Source of the DNA: Flavobacterium sp. ENC
GTDB lineage: Bacteria > Bacteroidota > Bacteroidia > Flavobacteriales > Flavobacteriaceae
Direction: 5' to 3'
NCBI RefSeq assembly: GCF_020991415.1
Contig: NZ_JAJMOY010000013.1
Location: forward strand, 34,433 to 98,432
DNA length: 64,000 bases
In this document: piece by piece, positions 8,987 through 17,793 of the stretch
Position numbering within the stretch: position 1 is the stretch's first letter
Layout of the letters: every line of letters starts with the position of its first letter
Program-made: the position numbers and the translations under genes
The notes under the pieces: model-generated
Database searches by the model: none
What the model was told of the DNA's origin: nothing
What the model saw: the letters and a program-made list of their open reading frames with translations, nothing else

Positions 8987-9075
8987 TTAACCGCAAAGTT
9001 CACAAAGGTATCTTAAGTTGTGTAAAGGAAATTTTTCCATTACCGCCTTAGTCGCTTTGTGAACTCTGTAGTTAA
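8987..9075. repeat. Imperfect inverted repeat of the CGCAAAG family
   Basis: TTAACCGCAAAGTTCACAAAG at the left is mirrored by CTTTGTGAACTCTGTAGTTAA at the right. Related copies occur near 15150-15230, 25405-25445, 25867-25905 and 43633-43698. It may act as a terminator between tatA and the M1 peptidase or be a dispersed element. Confidence 0.6.
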
Positions 9076-9085
9076 CTTTTTATTT

Positions 9086-11329
9086 TTAATCAAACTTTGA
9101 CTTCTGCTCTGTTTTTGGCCACGAATTATTGGTGACATCAATATCAGCAGTCATTAATTTTGGATCGATCTGAATACTTTTGATGGCTTTTTCAGTTGCA
9201 TACACTTTCTTAGCCGTATCATTGTTTTTTCTCCAGATTTGTGCCGGATACTGGAAGTTTTGCACAGAACCATCTTCGTAAGTGATTTCTACCAAAATTG
9301 GCATGATCATTCCGCCTGGTTTGTTAAACTCTACCTCGTAAAAATACTTAGGCGATTTCAAACCTGCCTTTTCTTCTGCTGTAAAAGTCTGATCTATGTA
9401 ATCTGCCAATAGTTTTACATCTTCTACTTTTAACGCTTTTTTCTTAGCGGTATTTACTTCGGCATTATCTCCGGATACTAAGTAAACAAATGGTCCTTTT
9501 TCAAATCCGAAACGTCCTTTTCTAACTTTCACATCTTTAATATCAGCCGTTGGAGTATCGGAAACATAATATTGCTTTACTTCCTTGATTCCGATATCTA
9601 CAAAATCTGTTGAATAAAACCATCCTCTGAAAAACCAGTCTAAATCTACTGCAGAAGCATCTTCCATCGTTCTGAAGAAATCTTCAGGAGTCGGATGCTT
9701 GAATTTCCATCTGTTGGCATAGGTTCTGAACGCATAATCAAACAGTTCTCTTCCCATAATGACTTCTCTTAACATATTAAGTCCTGTAGCCGGTTTTCCG
9801 TAAGCGTTATTACCAAACTGCGCAATGGTTTCTGAATTTGACATAATTGGTTCTAAAAACTTTTGATCGCCGCTCATGTAAGGAACAATATTTTTCGCAG
9901 GACCACGTCTTGACGGGAAATTCGGATCTAATTCCTGTTCTGCCAAATACTCTAAAAATGAATTTAAACCTTCGTCCATCCAGGTCCACTGACGTTCATC
10001 TGAATTTACAATCATCGGAAAGAAGGTGTGACCCACTTCGTGAATTACAACACCAATCATTCCGTTTTTAACTTCTTTACTGGTCACTCCATTTTCATCA
10101 GGACGTCCAAAATTCCAGCAAATCATCGGATATTCCATTCCCTGGTCTTCTGCAGAAACAGAAACTGCTTTTGGATATGGATAGTCGAAAGTATGTGAGG
10201 AATAACTTTTTAATGTATGAGCAACCGTCATCGTTGAAGTTTCTCCCCAAAGCGGATTTGCTTCTTTCGGATAAACAGATTCTGCCATCACTATTTTACC
10301 ACCCAGTTTAACAGCCATTGCATCGTAAATGAATTTTCTTGAAGAAGCAATTCCGAAATCACGTACGTTTTTAGCACTGAATTTCCATGTTTTTTTCTTC
10401 TCAGAAAACCCTTTTTCTGTTGCTTCAGCTTCCGCCTGTGTTACAATTACCACTGGTTTATCAAATGATTTTTGAGCCTGTTCGTAACGTTTTACCTGTT
10501 CTGCTGTAAAAACTTCAGCTCTGTTGGTTAACTCTCCGGTTGCATCAATCACGTGATCCGCAGGGACTGTAATGTTTACATCAAAATTTCCGAAAGGCAG
10601 CGCAAACTCCCCGCTTCCCCAGAATTGCATATTTTGCCATCCCTCAACATCGTTATAAACAGCCATTCTTGGATAGAACTGCGCAATTACGTATAATTTA
10701 TTTCCGTCTTTTTCAAATAATTCATAACCGGAACGTCCGCCTTCTTTTCTGTAATTATTGATGTTGTACCACCATTTTATAGCCAGTGCAATTTTCTCAC
10801 CCGGTTTTAAAGGAGTCGCCAGGTTAATACGCATCATGGTTTCATTGATGGTATAGGACATTGGATTCCCTTTGGCATCTTTAACCTGTTCGATGTTAAA
10901 ACCACGCTCTAAATCTTTCTTCAGATATTTGCCGGAAAACCCGTCAAGCGCTAAAACCTGATTTATTTTTTCGCTTTCAGCCAAAGAAGTCTGAGTATTT
11001 GCTTTGGCCTGATTCTGATCCAACTGAATCCATAAGTACTCTAAACTATCCGGAGAATTATTGGAGTAGGTAATAACTTCAGAACCCGTTAATTTTGAAT
11101 TCTTATCATCTAATTCAATATCAATTTTGTAATCTGCCTGTTGTTGATAATAAGCAGGTCCTGGTGCACCGGATGCTGTACGAAACATATTGGGCGTGGC
11201 CAGTAAATCATACATCTGGCTAAATTTGTTCGTATCATATTTACCTTGTTGTTTTGGGGCAACAGGCGCTGACTTCTCCTGAGCTATCATCATAGCAGGG
11301 AAAAGTAAGAATAAAGAAAGCTTCTTCAT
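9086..11329 (-). CDS. Secreted M1-family zinc metallopeptidase
   Basis: With the ATG at 11329 the protein is 747 residues and begins with a signal peptide (MKKLSLFLLFPAMMIAQ). The longer open frame to 11368 would bury it. The zinc motif HEVGH is at 430-434 with the third ligand Glu453 after 18 residues (WMDEG). GMEYP (397-401) is the usual aminopeptidase GxMEN-like exopeptidase loop, here with Tyr for Asn. It should trim peptides in the periplasm or at the surface. It follows the carboxypeptidase-regulatory-domain cluster by 64 bp and could belong to that operon. Confidence 0.93.
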   Translation of the reverse strand: MKKLSLFLLFPAMMIAQEKSAPVAPKQQGKYDTNKFSQMYDLLATPNMFRTASGAPGPAYYQQQADYKIDIELDDKNSKLTGSEVITYSNNSPDSLEYLWIQLDQNQAKANTQTSLAESEKINQVLALDGFSGKYLKKDLERGFNIEQVKDAKGNPMSYTINETMMRINLATPLKPGEKIALAIKWWYNINNYRKEGGRSGYELFEKDGNKLYVIAQFYPRMAVYNDVEGWQNMQFWGSGEFALPFGNFDVNITVPADHVIDATGELTNRAEVFTAEQVKRYEQAQKSFDKPVVIVTQAEAEATEKGFSEKKKTWKFSAKNVRDFGIASSRKFIYDAMAVKLGGKIVMAESVYPKEANPLWGETSTMTVAHTLKSYSSHTFDYPYPKAVSVSAEDQGMEYPMICWNFGRPDENGVTSKEVKNGMIGVVIHEVGHTFFPMIVNSDERQWTWMDEGLNSFLEYLAEQELDPNFPSRRGPAKNIVPYMSGDQKFLEPIMSNSETIAQFGNNAYGKPATGLNMLREVIMGRELFDYAFRTYANRWKFKHPTPEDFFRTMEDASAVDLDWFFRGWFYSTDFVDIGIKEVKQYYVSDTPTADIKDVKVRKGRFGFEKGPFVYLVSGDNAEVNTAKKKALKVEDVKLLADYIDQTFTAEEKAGLKSPKYFYEVEFNKPGGMIMPILVEITYEDGSVQNFQYPAQIWRKNNDTAKKVYATEKAIKSIQIDPKLMTADIDVTNNSWPKTEQKSKFD

Positions 11330-11393
11330 AAATGCTTTTGGTTTTTTTTGAGGTTGTGAAAATAACAATTAATATGATAATTCTACCTATCAA

Positions 11394-11900
11394 TTAATAC
11401 TTTAACACTTCTTTCCTTGAAGATTCTGTAAAAAGAACACTCTTTTTTATTCCAAATGCTGAAACATGTGTAATATTTTGCTGCTCACCGTTCCAATCCA
11501 CTAAAACAGAGTTCGAAATTTCGATTGTTTTGAATTTATCGATGTCTTTTATGCGCGAATAACAAACTAAAACATCACCTGCTTCTACTTCTTTAGACAG
11601 GAAAGTAATGGGTTTTAACTGACCGTCTGTCTTTACCGAAAAATTATCGGCAAGGTATTTTTTTAGTAACTCAATATCTGCAGGGGTTTCCCTTTCTGTA
11701 CCAATGAAGGTTTTTTTATGGTACTTTTTTTCCATTCCGTTATTCAGATCATCAACAAAAATACGGGAAGTAATCTGGATCATCTTTTTCCCGGTCACAT
11801 AATTGACCTGAAAAACACCCATATAAAACTTATGAAAGGTAAATGCCGAAAGTGATAAAAATAAGATCCCGATTAACGGATAAACTAATTTATTTTTCAT
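11394..11900 (-). CDS. DUF6702-like exported protein
   Basis: This 168-residue protein has an N-terminal hydrophobic segment (about 7-23) and a compact domain with no known catalytic motif. The conserved-looking features FHKFYMGVFQVNY, QITSRIFVDDL and a strand-rich C-terminus recall the Bacteroidota DUF6702 family, which often sits upstream of M1 peptidases. The family name is from memory and should be checked. Its ATG overlaps the upstream gene by 4 bp, so it is coupled to the cluster. Function is unknown. Confidence 0.72.
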   Translation of the reverse strand: MKNKLVYPLIGILFLSLSAFTFHKFYMGVFQVNYVTGKKMIQITSRIFVDDLNNGMEKKYHKKTFIGTERETPADIELLKKYLADNFSVKTDGQLKPITFLSKEVEAGDVLVCYSRIKDIDKFKTIEISNSVLVDWNGEQQNITHVSAFGIKKSVLFTESSRKEVLKY

Positions 11901-12652
11901 TTTTGAATAATAGTAGCTTTTTTAAACTCTTTATTTTTATTGACCATGAAATCCATCAACTGGAATTTATCATCCGGTTTTAAATATTTTTTTGATTCGG
12001 CATCGTTGGAGCAATACATTAAGAAAAGCTCAATTTCGTCCGGTTTTAAGTCTAATGTTTTACTGAAAAAATCAGGGGTGAAATTATCTTTTGCATATTC
12101 TGCAAATGCAATATCTGAAATCACATCTTCCTGTACATCCTCTTTTTTACGAAGCAACTTTTTTACATCCTTAAAAATACGCACAAAATCAGTTCCGTAT
12201 TTAATGGTCTGATCGGAGTACATCACTGTATTTTTCGCTGTAGACTGCCTATCATCTTCAAATTGCATGTCTACAAATTTCTGAGACCCTCCATCCAGTG
12301 ATTTTACTTTTAAATCCTTATGAACGACAACTTCTTTCAACTGATTATTAACTAAGTCAAGCTTTACTGAAAAAAGTACCTGAGAGCAGTCTTTTTCCGT
12401 TAAAACTATTTTTTTGGACTGAAAAGCCAAACCCGAAAACAAAAGCGTATCTTTTGGTTTCGCCATAATATCAAACAATCCGCCAGCCCCGATAAACGTT
12501 CTGACATTCGCATTGATATTCATTACGTAACCACTCTCTATAGCAAGGAAGTCATTTAGTACCTGACCGTGTAATGATTTTCTTGAATTGCTCTGACCTA
12601 AAACGATTTGACAAAATAAGCACGCGATAAGTATTCCTAATTTATTTTTCAT
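11897..12652 (-). CDS. Carboxypeptidase-regulatory-like domain protein (third of three)
   Basis: The 251-residue exported protein has a signal peptide ending LGQ, then an N-terminal beta-sandwich of the CarboxypepD_reg-like type (GQVLNDFLAIESGYVMNIN ... DTLLFSGLAFQSKKI). A helical C-terminal half of unknown fold follows. It is the most diverged of three tandem relatives, lacking the GxIPxGQKxYTxAERKxxTAT block of the other two. It overlaps the upstream gene by 11 bp and the downstream one by 4 bp. The function is not known. Confidence 0.82.
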   Translation of the reverse strand: MKNKLGILIACLFCQIVLGQSNSRKSLHGQVLNDFLAIESGYVMNINANVRTFIGAGGLFDIMAKPKDTLLFSGLAFQSKKIVLTEKDCSQVLFSVKLDLVNNQLKEVVVHKDLKVKSLDGGSQKFVDMQFEDDRQSTAKNTVMYSDQTIKYGTDFVRIFKDVKKLLRKKEDVQEDVISDIAFAEYAKDNFTPDFFSKTLDLKPDEIELFLMYCSNDAESKKYLKPDDKFQLMDFMVNKNKEFKKATIIQK

Positions 12653-13373
12653 TTTCTAGAATTATTAAGTATTTTCTGGCTAGTTCGGTGATCAAAAACA
12701 TGCTCATTGTTTTGTTCTTTGTATTCAAAGATACAGCAAATTCAGCATCATCCACACAATATAATTGAAATCCTTTTATATCAGCCAACGGAATTCTCAA
12801 ACGATTCGTATAATAATCTTCTTCAAAAAGATATTCTATTTTTCTGAAAAGAGCTTCTCTTTTCCCTACATTAACTTCTTTTTTCAACATAGTAGTCCGA
12901 CCCGAAATAGCATTCAGCAAGTTATCTACCGAAGTTGAAGTTGCGGTATACACTTTTCTTTCAGCCGGCGTATATTTTTTTTGCCCATACGGAATAACCC
13001 CTAAATTTTCAGCGGTAATATTGGCATTTTCGTTTACAATTACTTCTTTTAACTCCACTTCGTTTGCCGTCATCTTAATCAAAAGCAAAGTCCCGTTGAC
13101 ATCTTCTGCAGTAATTCGCCGTTTAACCGGATCTAAATTAACAGCTGAAAAAATCAGTACATCACCTTCTTTGACAATAATCGAAAATTTACCCTCTTTG
13201 TCTGAAACTGTTGAAACCTGAGTGGTATTATTAATAATGTTGACGCCTTCAACTGTTACAGACTGTTCCATAACCTGCCCCTGGATTTCTTTTGATACAG
13301 ACGACTGGCCAAAACTAATTTCGGCAATTAATAAAAACAGGGTCAGTAAAATATTATTTGTTTTCAATGGCAA
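12642..13373 (-). CDS. Carboxypeptidase-regulatory-like domain protein (second of three)
   Basis: The 243-residue protein has a signal peptide (ending SFGQ) and a regulatory-type beta-sandwich (GQVMEQSVTVEGVNIIN ... GDVLIFSAVNLDPVKRRI). It shares with its upstream neighbour the IPYGQKKYTPAERKVYTAT segment, LLNAISGRTTMLKKEV and a C-terminal block KGFQLYCVDDAEFAVSLNTK. These shared blocks mark a gene duplication. In TonB-dependent receptors the same domain is N-terminal, but here no barrel follows. The role is unknown. Confidence 0.85.
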   Translation of the reverse strand: MPLKTNNILLTLFLLIAEISFGQSSVSKEIQGQVMEQSVTVEGVNIINNTTQVSTVSDKEGKFSIIVKEGDVLIFSAVNLDPVKRRITAEDVNGTLLLIKMTANEVELKEVIVNENANITAENLGVIPYGQKKYTPAERKVYTATSTSVDNLLNAISGRTTMLKKEVNVGKREALFRKIEYLFEEDYYTNRLRIPLADIKGFQLYCVDDAEFAVSLNTKNKTMSMFLITELARKYLIILENEK

Positions 13374-14121
13374 GTATTTCTTTATATTTCACCGCTAATT
13401 CTCCCAGCAAAAATTCAGTTGATGTTTTATTTTTAGTATTCAATACAACCGTAAATTTATCATTATCAACAGCGTAGTACTCAAATCCTTTTACATATTC
13501 GGCAGGAATTGAAAGTCTGTTTACAAAATGGTCAAGACTAAACATACTTTCCAGAAGTTTCATAAAAAATTCTTTCTTCTCTACTGCCACTTCTTTTTTT
13601 AACATTGCGGTCCTGCCTGAAAGAAAATTCAGCAAAGGGTCTGCCGAAATTGATCCTCCGGCCATAGTTCCGGCATTTGCTGTTGGATTCAGGGCAGTAG
13701 CGGTATGTAATTTCCTTTCGGCTTCTGTATAGGATTTCTGCCCTTGCGGAATAATCCCTAACGAAACTGCATTGATATTATTATAATTCCGAACAATTAC
13801 CTCCTGCAGCTGATGAATTACCGGATTTAATTTTACAGTAAAATTGAGATCCGAAAAATTTTCCGCTGTCAGTAAAGTTCTGTTTTCTTTAAATTGTATA
13901 GAAGAAAAGACAAGTGTGTCGCCTGCTTTAGCCTTGATCGAAAAGGTTCCGTCTGCATTCGTTGTAACCATGTTTTCTGTTTCAGCATTTACCACATAAA
14001 CACCTTCCAGATCATAGGTGTTAGACGCTATCTTTCCGTTAATAATGATGCGTTCCTGATTTTGCCCCCATACAGTCTGGCCCAAAACAATAATAAAAAG
14101 ACATAAAAACTTATCGCTCAA
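13354..14121 (-). CDS. Carboxypeptidase-regulatory-like domain protein (first of three)
   Basis: The 255-residue protein has a signal peptide ending VWGQ, a beta-sandwich (NGKIASNTYDLEGVYVVNAE ... GDTLVFSSIQFKENR), then the GIIPQGQKSYTEAERKLHTAT and LLNFLSGRTAMLKKEV blocks shared with the next gene. No ATG lies at the N-terminus of the signal peptide; the only close start in frame is TTG at 14119-14121. It is the first gene of a tight cluster of four and overlaps the next gene by 20 bp. Function is unknown; the TTG start is inferred. Confidence 0.82.
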   Translation of the reverse strand: MSDKFLCLFIIVLGQTVWGQNQERIIINGKIASNTYDLEGVYVVNAETENMVTTNADGTFSIKAKAGDTLVFSSIQFKENRTLLTAENFSDLNFTVKLNPVIHQLQEVIVRNYNNINAVSLGIIPQGQKSYTEAERKLHTATALNPTANAGTMAGGSISADPLLNFLSGRTAMLKKEVAVEKKEFFMKLLESMFSLDHFVNRLSIPAEYVKGFEYYAVDNDKFTVVLNTKNKTSTEFLLGELAVKYKEILAIENK

Positions 14122-14284
14122 AATAAAAAAAATTAGATTTATTCTTAAAAGTGTAAAAATATCTTAATGTCTTCCAAATTTAATACTAACGGCTTGGTAA
14201 AAATATGTTAATTAAAGTTTGGAATTCCAATATGAAAAAGGAGTTTTTAATATCTTTAGCAGCATCAATATGAGTTAAAATTTT

Positions 14285-14992
14285 ATGAAAAGCATTATCA
14301 TCGCCAGCACTTCTACACTTCACGGAGGCAGTTATTTAGAATATTTATTACCTACATTAAAACAACATTTCTCCAACTGCAAAAGCATTTTATTTATTCC
14401 GTTCGCGAGACCAGGCGGAATAACACATGATGCATACACTGAAAAAGTAGCCGCCGCATTTGCATCAATCGATATTTCCGTAAAAGGGATTCATGAATTT
14501 GAAAATCCGGAAAACGCTGTAAAAAATGCGGAAGGTATTTTTACAGGAGGCGGAAATACTTTTCTGCTGGTGACACAATTATACCAACAAAACATCATGC
14601 AGGTTCTTTCTGAAACAGTAAAGAGCGGGACGCCTTATTTAGGAACCAGCGCCGGAAGCAATATTTGTGGTTTATCAATGCAAACCACCAATGACATGCC
14701 TATTGTTTACCCTCCCAGTTTTCAGACTTTAGGATTAATTCCCTTCAATCTAAATCCACATTATTTAGATCCCGAAGCACAATCCAAACATATGGGAGAA
14801 ACCCGTGAAACGAGAATTAAAGAATTTCACGCTTTCAATTCCATTCCGGTTTTAGGATTACGGGAAGGAAGCTGGCTGGACGTAAAAGGAAATAAAATAA
14901 CTTTAAAAGGCACATTACAAGCAAGGCTTTTTAAACAGAATGAAACACCTGAGGAATTAGAAACAGAAAGCGACCTGAGCAATCTGAACTAA
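14285..14992 (+). CDS. pepE: Dipeptidase E (alpha-aspartyl dipeptidase, S51)
   Basis: This S51-family peptidase hydrolyses dipeptides with N-terminal aspartate. The nucleophile is Ser122 in GTSAGSN. FTGGGNTFLL (86-95) is the usual glutamine-amidotransferase-like turn, and His159 in NLNPHYLDP fits the catalytic histidine. The length of 235 residues is normal for the family. A near-consensus -7 box (TATCTTTA, 14251-14258) precedes the ATG. It is a single gene, read away from the minus-strand cluster. Confidence 0.93.
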   Translation: MKSIIIASTSTLHGGSYLEYLLPTLKQHFSNCKSILFIPFARPGGITHDAYTEKVAAAFASIDISVKGIHEFENPENAVKNAEGIFTGGGNTFLLVTQLYQQNIMQVLSETVKSGTPYLGTSAGSNICGLSMQTTNDMPIVYPPSFQTLGLIPFNLNPHYLDPEAQSKHMGETRETRIKEFHAFNSIPVLGLREGSWLDVKGNKITLKGTLQARLFKQNETPEELETESDLSNLN

Positions 14993-15000
14993 CTTTTCAA

Positions 15001-15303
15001 ACCATATAAGTGATGTAAGTTCATTTAAGCAAGAATACCAAAGAGCTCAATCATCCAAAAGAACTTTAAGAAAAAAGGAATGCCACGCTTTTTACTCGTA
15101 GCTTTTATAAACAAAGCTAAAAATCCCTATAGCTGTACTGATTATAGCAATTTAGCTTTGCGAACTTTGCATTATTTTAAGGCATTCTCAGATAAAAATT
15201 TTGCGTTCTTTGCGGTAAAAATAATTAGTACTTGTATTATTGTGTTTTCCACAACATTTAGTGTTGATCAAAAACTTATAATAACTTACATCACATATAT
15301 GGT
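15001..15303. repeat. MITE-like element with 20-bp terminal inverted repeats
   Basis: The left end ACCATATAAGTGATGTAAGT (15001-15020) matches the reverse complement of 15284-15303 at 19 of 20 positions. The 263-bp interior has no supported gene, only a CGCAAAG-family segment near 15160-15230. A 71-bp relative with the same ends lies at 26706-26776. No clear target-site duplication is seen. Confidence 0.65.
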
Positions 15304-15320
15304 TAAAAAAAAGCATAAAA

Positions 15321-15350
15321 AAATCCCCAAACAATTTGTTTGAGGATTTT
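15321..15350 (-). terminator. Terminator downstream of the first tRNA-Gly
   Basis: A stem of about 12 bp (AATCC-CCAAACA / TGTTTG-AGGATT) is followed on the minus strand by at least seven T. Confidence 0.8.
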
Positions 15351-15354
15351 AAAG

Positions 15355-15427
<73 letters not shown>

Positions 15428-15439
15428 ATTAACAGGGTG

Positions 15440-15447
15440 CAAATGTA
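15440..15447 (-). promoter_or_regulatory. -7 box of the first tRNA-Gly
   Basis: TACATTTG on the minus strand matches TAnnTTTG, 12 nt upstream of the mature 5' end. Confidence 0.6.
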
Positions 15448-15498
15448 AACAATTAAATCATTTAAAAAAATAAAAATCAATAATTATTTAACTTTGAT

Positions 15499-15530
15499 AA
15501 AAAAACCGAAACAATTAAGCTTCGGTTTTT
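15499..15530 (-). terminator. Terminator between the two tRNA-Gly genes
   Basis: A 10-bp stem (AAAAACCGAA/TTCGGTTTTT) with a 10-nt loop and a T-run on the minus strand lies just below the second tRNA. The two tRNAs are therefore separate transcription units. Confidence 0.85.
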
Positions 15531-15532
15531 AG

Positions 15533-15605
<73 letters not shown>

Positions 15606-15652
15606 ATTACTGGTGCAAATATAAAAAACATTACTGGTGCAAATATAAAAAA
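15606..15652 (-). promoter_or_regulatory. Tandemly duplicated promoter of the second tRNA-Gly
   Basis: Two near-identical 24-bp units (15606-15629 and 15630-15652) each carry a minus-strand TATATTTG box (15616-15623 and 15640-15647). The nearer box is 10 nt from the tRNA. The farther one duplicates it and may be a second start site. Confidence 0.6.
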
Positions 15653-15763
15653 TAAGTTAAGTTCAAAACAAGCTTTTTTTCAAAAAAAATCAATTAAAAA
15701 TCACAATTTTCCATAACGCATTTAAAATTAAAAAGTTATATATTTATTTTATTTCAACAAAAC

Positions 15764-16199
15764 ATGAATATCAGTAGAGAAATACCTTCAAAAGAAACTT
15801 ATCTTGTACACCATCCCGTTTTAAGAAAAGGAAAACCGACAGAAAGTTGCACCTTTGAGATTGACGATTTAAAAACCACACATCATTTGGCCTGTTTTTT
15901 GACAATGATTTAATAGGAATTATTTCGTTATACTCAGAATCAACACTACCTTTGCCGAAAAAAGTCAGTCTCAGATTCGCGGAATGACGGTTTTAGAGCA
16001 ACATCAGAAAAAAAGGAATTGACAAAGCTCTGGTAAAACATTGCAAAAAATATTGCCTGAAAAAAAATATGGAACTGATTAGCATTAACGCCAGAGCAGC
16101 TGCTGTTGAATTTTACCAGAACTAAATTACAAAACCGTTCGCGAAGCATCTGAGATCAAAGATTTTGGCGAACATTATTTAATGCTTAAAAAATTATAA
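15764..16199 (+). pseudogene. Decayed GNAT acetyltransferase
   Basis: From the ATG at 15764 the first frame gives MNISREIPSKETYLVHHPVL and on to a stop after 50 codons. Downstream, other frames continue recognisable GNAT text: FDNDLIGIISLY, SQIRGMTVLEQHQKKGIDKAL, and ISINARAAAVEFYQN. The last in-frame piece, FGEHYLMLKKL, ends at 16197-16199. At least three frameshifts are needed to join them, so the gene is broken. It abuts the L,D-transpeptidase gene by 1 bp. Confidence 0.8.
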
Positions 16200-16200
16200 C

Positions 16201-17793
16201 ATGAAGAAACTTTCTCTTTTATTGGTATTATGCATTCTGATCGGCTGTAAAGACGACAAGCCAAAAGCTATCCCTGTAAAAAAAAGCCAGCCTGCAATCA
16301 TACTCACTGATGAAAGAACAGTTCAAATCGATACTGCAAAAATTAACGCTTTTAAAAGCGAGACACTCAAACAATTTTATAATTCTTCTGACAACAAAAC
16401 GGTGTGGGGAAATCTTAAGAAAAGAACTTACATTTTATCTTTGTTAAAAAAATCAGACGAACTAGGTTTAAATCCAGGCGATTACAAAATAGATAAACTG
16501 GAAAAACTGGAAAAACGAATTGGTTTACTCAGCGATTCTGATTTAGTGACGTATGACATATTGCTAACTTATAATTTTGAATTATACCTCACCCATTTGT
16601 ACAAAGGGAAATTAGACCCAAAAAAATTATATGGCAACTGGGATCTGGCAGAGAAAACTTTTGATATAAACAACGCGCTGATAAAAGCATTCAATAAAAA
16701 CAAACTGGACAGTATTGTGGATAATTTCCAGTCTAAAGCAGACACTTACAAGCAATTATTGAAAGCCCTTAAAATCATTAATACTTATCCGGAGGATAAA
16801 ATCGGAACTATACAATCTGCAGAGAAAATAACGTTACATGATACTAATCCTGCTGTAGTAAACATCAAAAAAAGGCTTTTATTCTGGAAAGACATGTCGG
16901 GAAGAAGTGACAGCCTGACCAAAATTTACGACCAGAAAACTTTCGAGGCGATCAAAAAATTTCAGGAAAGACACGGTTTAGCTGCTGATGGGGTAATTGG
17001 GGCAGGAACCATAAGTGCTTTAAATTTTTCGAAAACCAAAAGAAAGGAACAAATCATTGCCAATTTAGAACGCTGGAGATGGTATAATAATGAATTTGCC
17101 GAAAATTATTTTATTATCAACATTCCGGACTACAGTTTAAATGTTGTGGAAAGCAAAGACACTACCCTGGTCCGAAACGTAGTCGTTGGAACCAGTAAAA
17201 GAAGAACACCGGTTATAACCTCTAAGCTTAAAACAGTAGTTTTTAACCCCACCTGGACGGTTCCTCCTACAATCTTAAAGGAAGACGTGGTTCCTGCAAT
17301 GAAACGCAACCGAAACTATCTGGCTAAAAAGAACATTACTATATATGACAGCTCCGGAAATGTGGTAGAACCGTCCGCTTGGAATGAAAAGAATCCCGGT
17401 AAATACCGCTATGTACAAAGTCCGGGTTATAACAATTCATTAGGGTTAATGAAAATATTGTTCCCGAACCACCACAGCGTGTACCTGCATGATACCAATC
17501 ATCGGAATTATTTCGAAAGAAGCAACCGTTCGTTAAGTTCCGGATGTGTGCGTATCGAAAATCCGTTGGAACTGGCACAGCATATTTTAGATTCTTCAGA
17601 TCAGTCAGTAAGCTGGTCGAAGGAAAAAATTGACTCTATTATTGAGACTAAAAAAACCGTCAATATTAAAATCAGAAAAAAATATGCCTTATACCAATGG
17701 TACTGGACCGCATGGAGCAAAAAAAATCAGCTCATTTTCAGAGCTGATATTTATAATTTAGATTCGGATTTGTATGCTAAACTAAGAAATTAG
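16201..17793 (+). CDS. L,D-transpeptidase lipoprotein, YcbB/LdtD-like
   Basis: The 530-residue protein forms peptidoglycan cross-links. It has a lipoprotein signal with Cys16 (LIGC), a long helical scaffold domain, a peptidoglycan-binding domain (about 217-276, KFQERHGLAADGVIGAGTI) and a YkuD catalytic domain (about 303-455). The catalytic Cys449 is in SSGCVRIENP, and His430 is in YLHDT. This order matches the YcbB type. It ends tail-to-tail with a second transpeptidase gene, overlapping 12 bp. A lipid anchor on a YcbB-type enzyme is notable. Confidence 0.92.
   Translation: MKKLSLLLVLCILIGCKDDKPKAIPVKKSQPAIILTDERTVQIDTAKINAFKSETLKQFYNSSDNKTVWGNLKKRTYILSLLKKSDELGLNPGDYKIDKLEKLEKRIGLLSDSDLVTYDILLTYNFELYLTHLYKGKLDPKKLYGNWDLAEKTFDINNALIKAFNKNKLDSIVDNFQSKADTYKQLLKALKIINTYPEDKIGTIQSAEKITLHDTNPAVVNIKKRLLFWKDMSGRSDSLTKIYDQKTFEAIKKFQERHGLAADGVIGAGTISALNFSKTKRKEQIIANLERWRWYNNEFAENYFIINIPDYSLNVVESKDTTLVRNVVVGTSKRRTPVITSKLKTVVFNPTWTVPPTILKEDVVPAMKRNRNYLAKKNITIYDSSGNVVEPSAWNEKNPGKYRYVQSPGYNNSLGLMKILFPNHHSVYLHDTNHRNYFERSNRSLSSGCVRIENPLELAQHILDSSDQSVSWSKEKIDSIIETKKTVNIKIRKKYALYQWYWTAWSKKNQLIFRADIYNLDSDLYAKLRN

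Noticed and set aside
14251..14258. -7 box of pepE (TATCTTTA)
   Set aside because: It lacks the final G of TAnnTTTG, so I mention it with the gene but do not list it as a promoter.
15080..15343. 87-codon open frame inside the MITE-like element
   Set aside because: It crosses the element's right end and the tRNA terminator; its composition is not protein-like.
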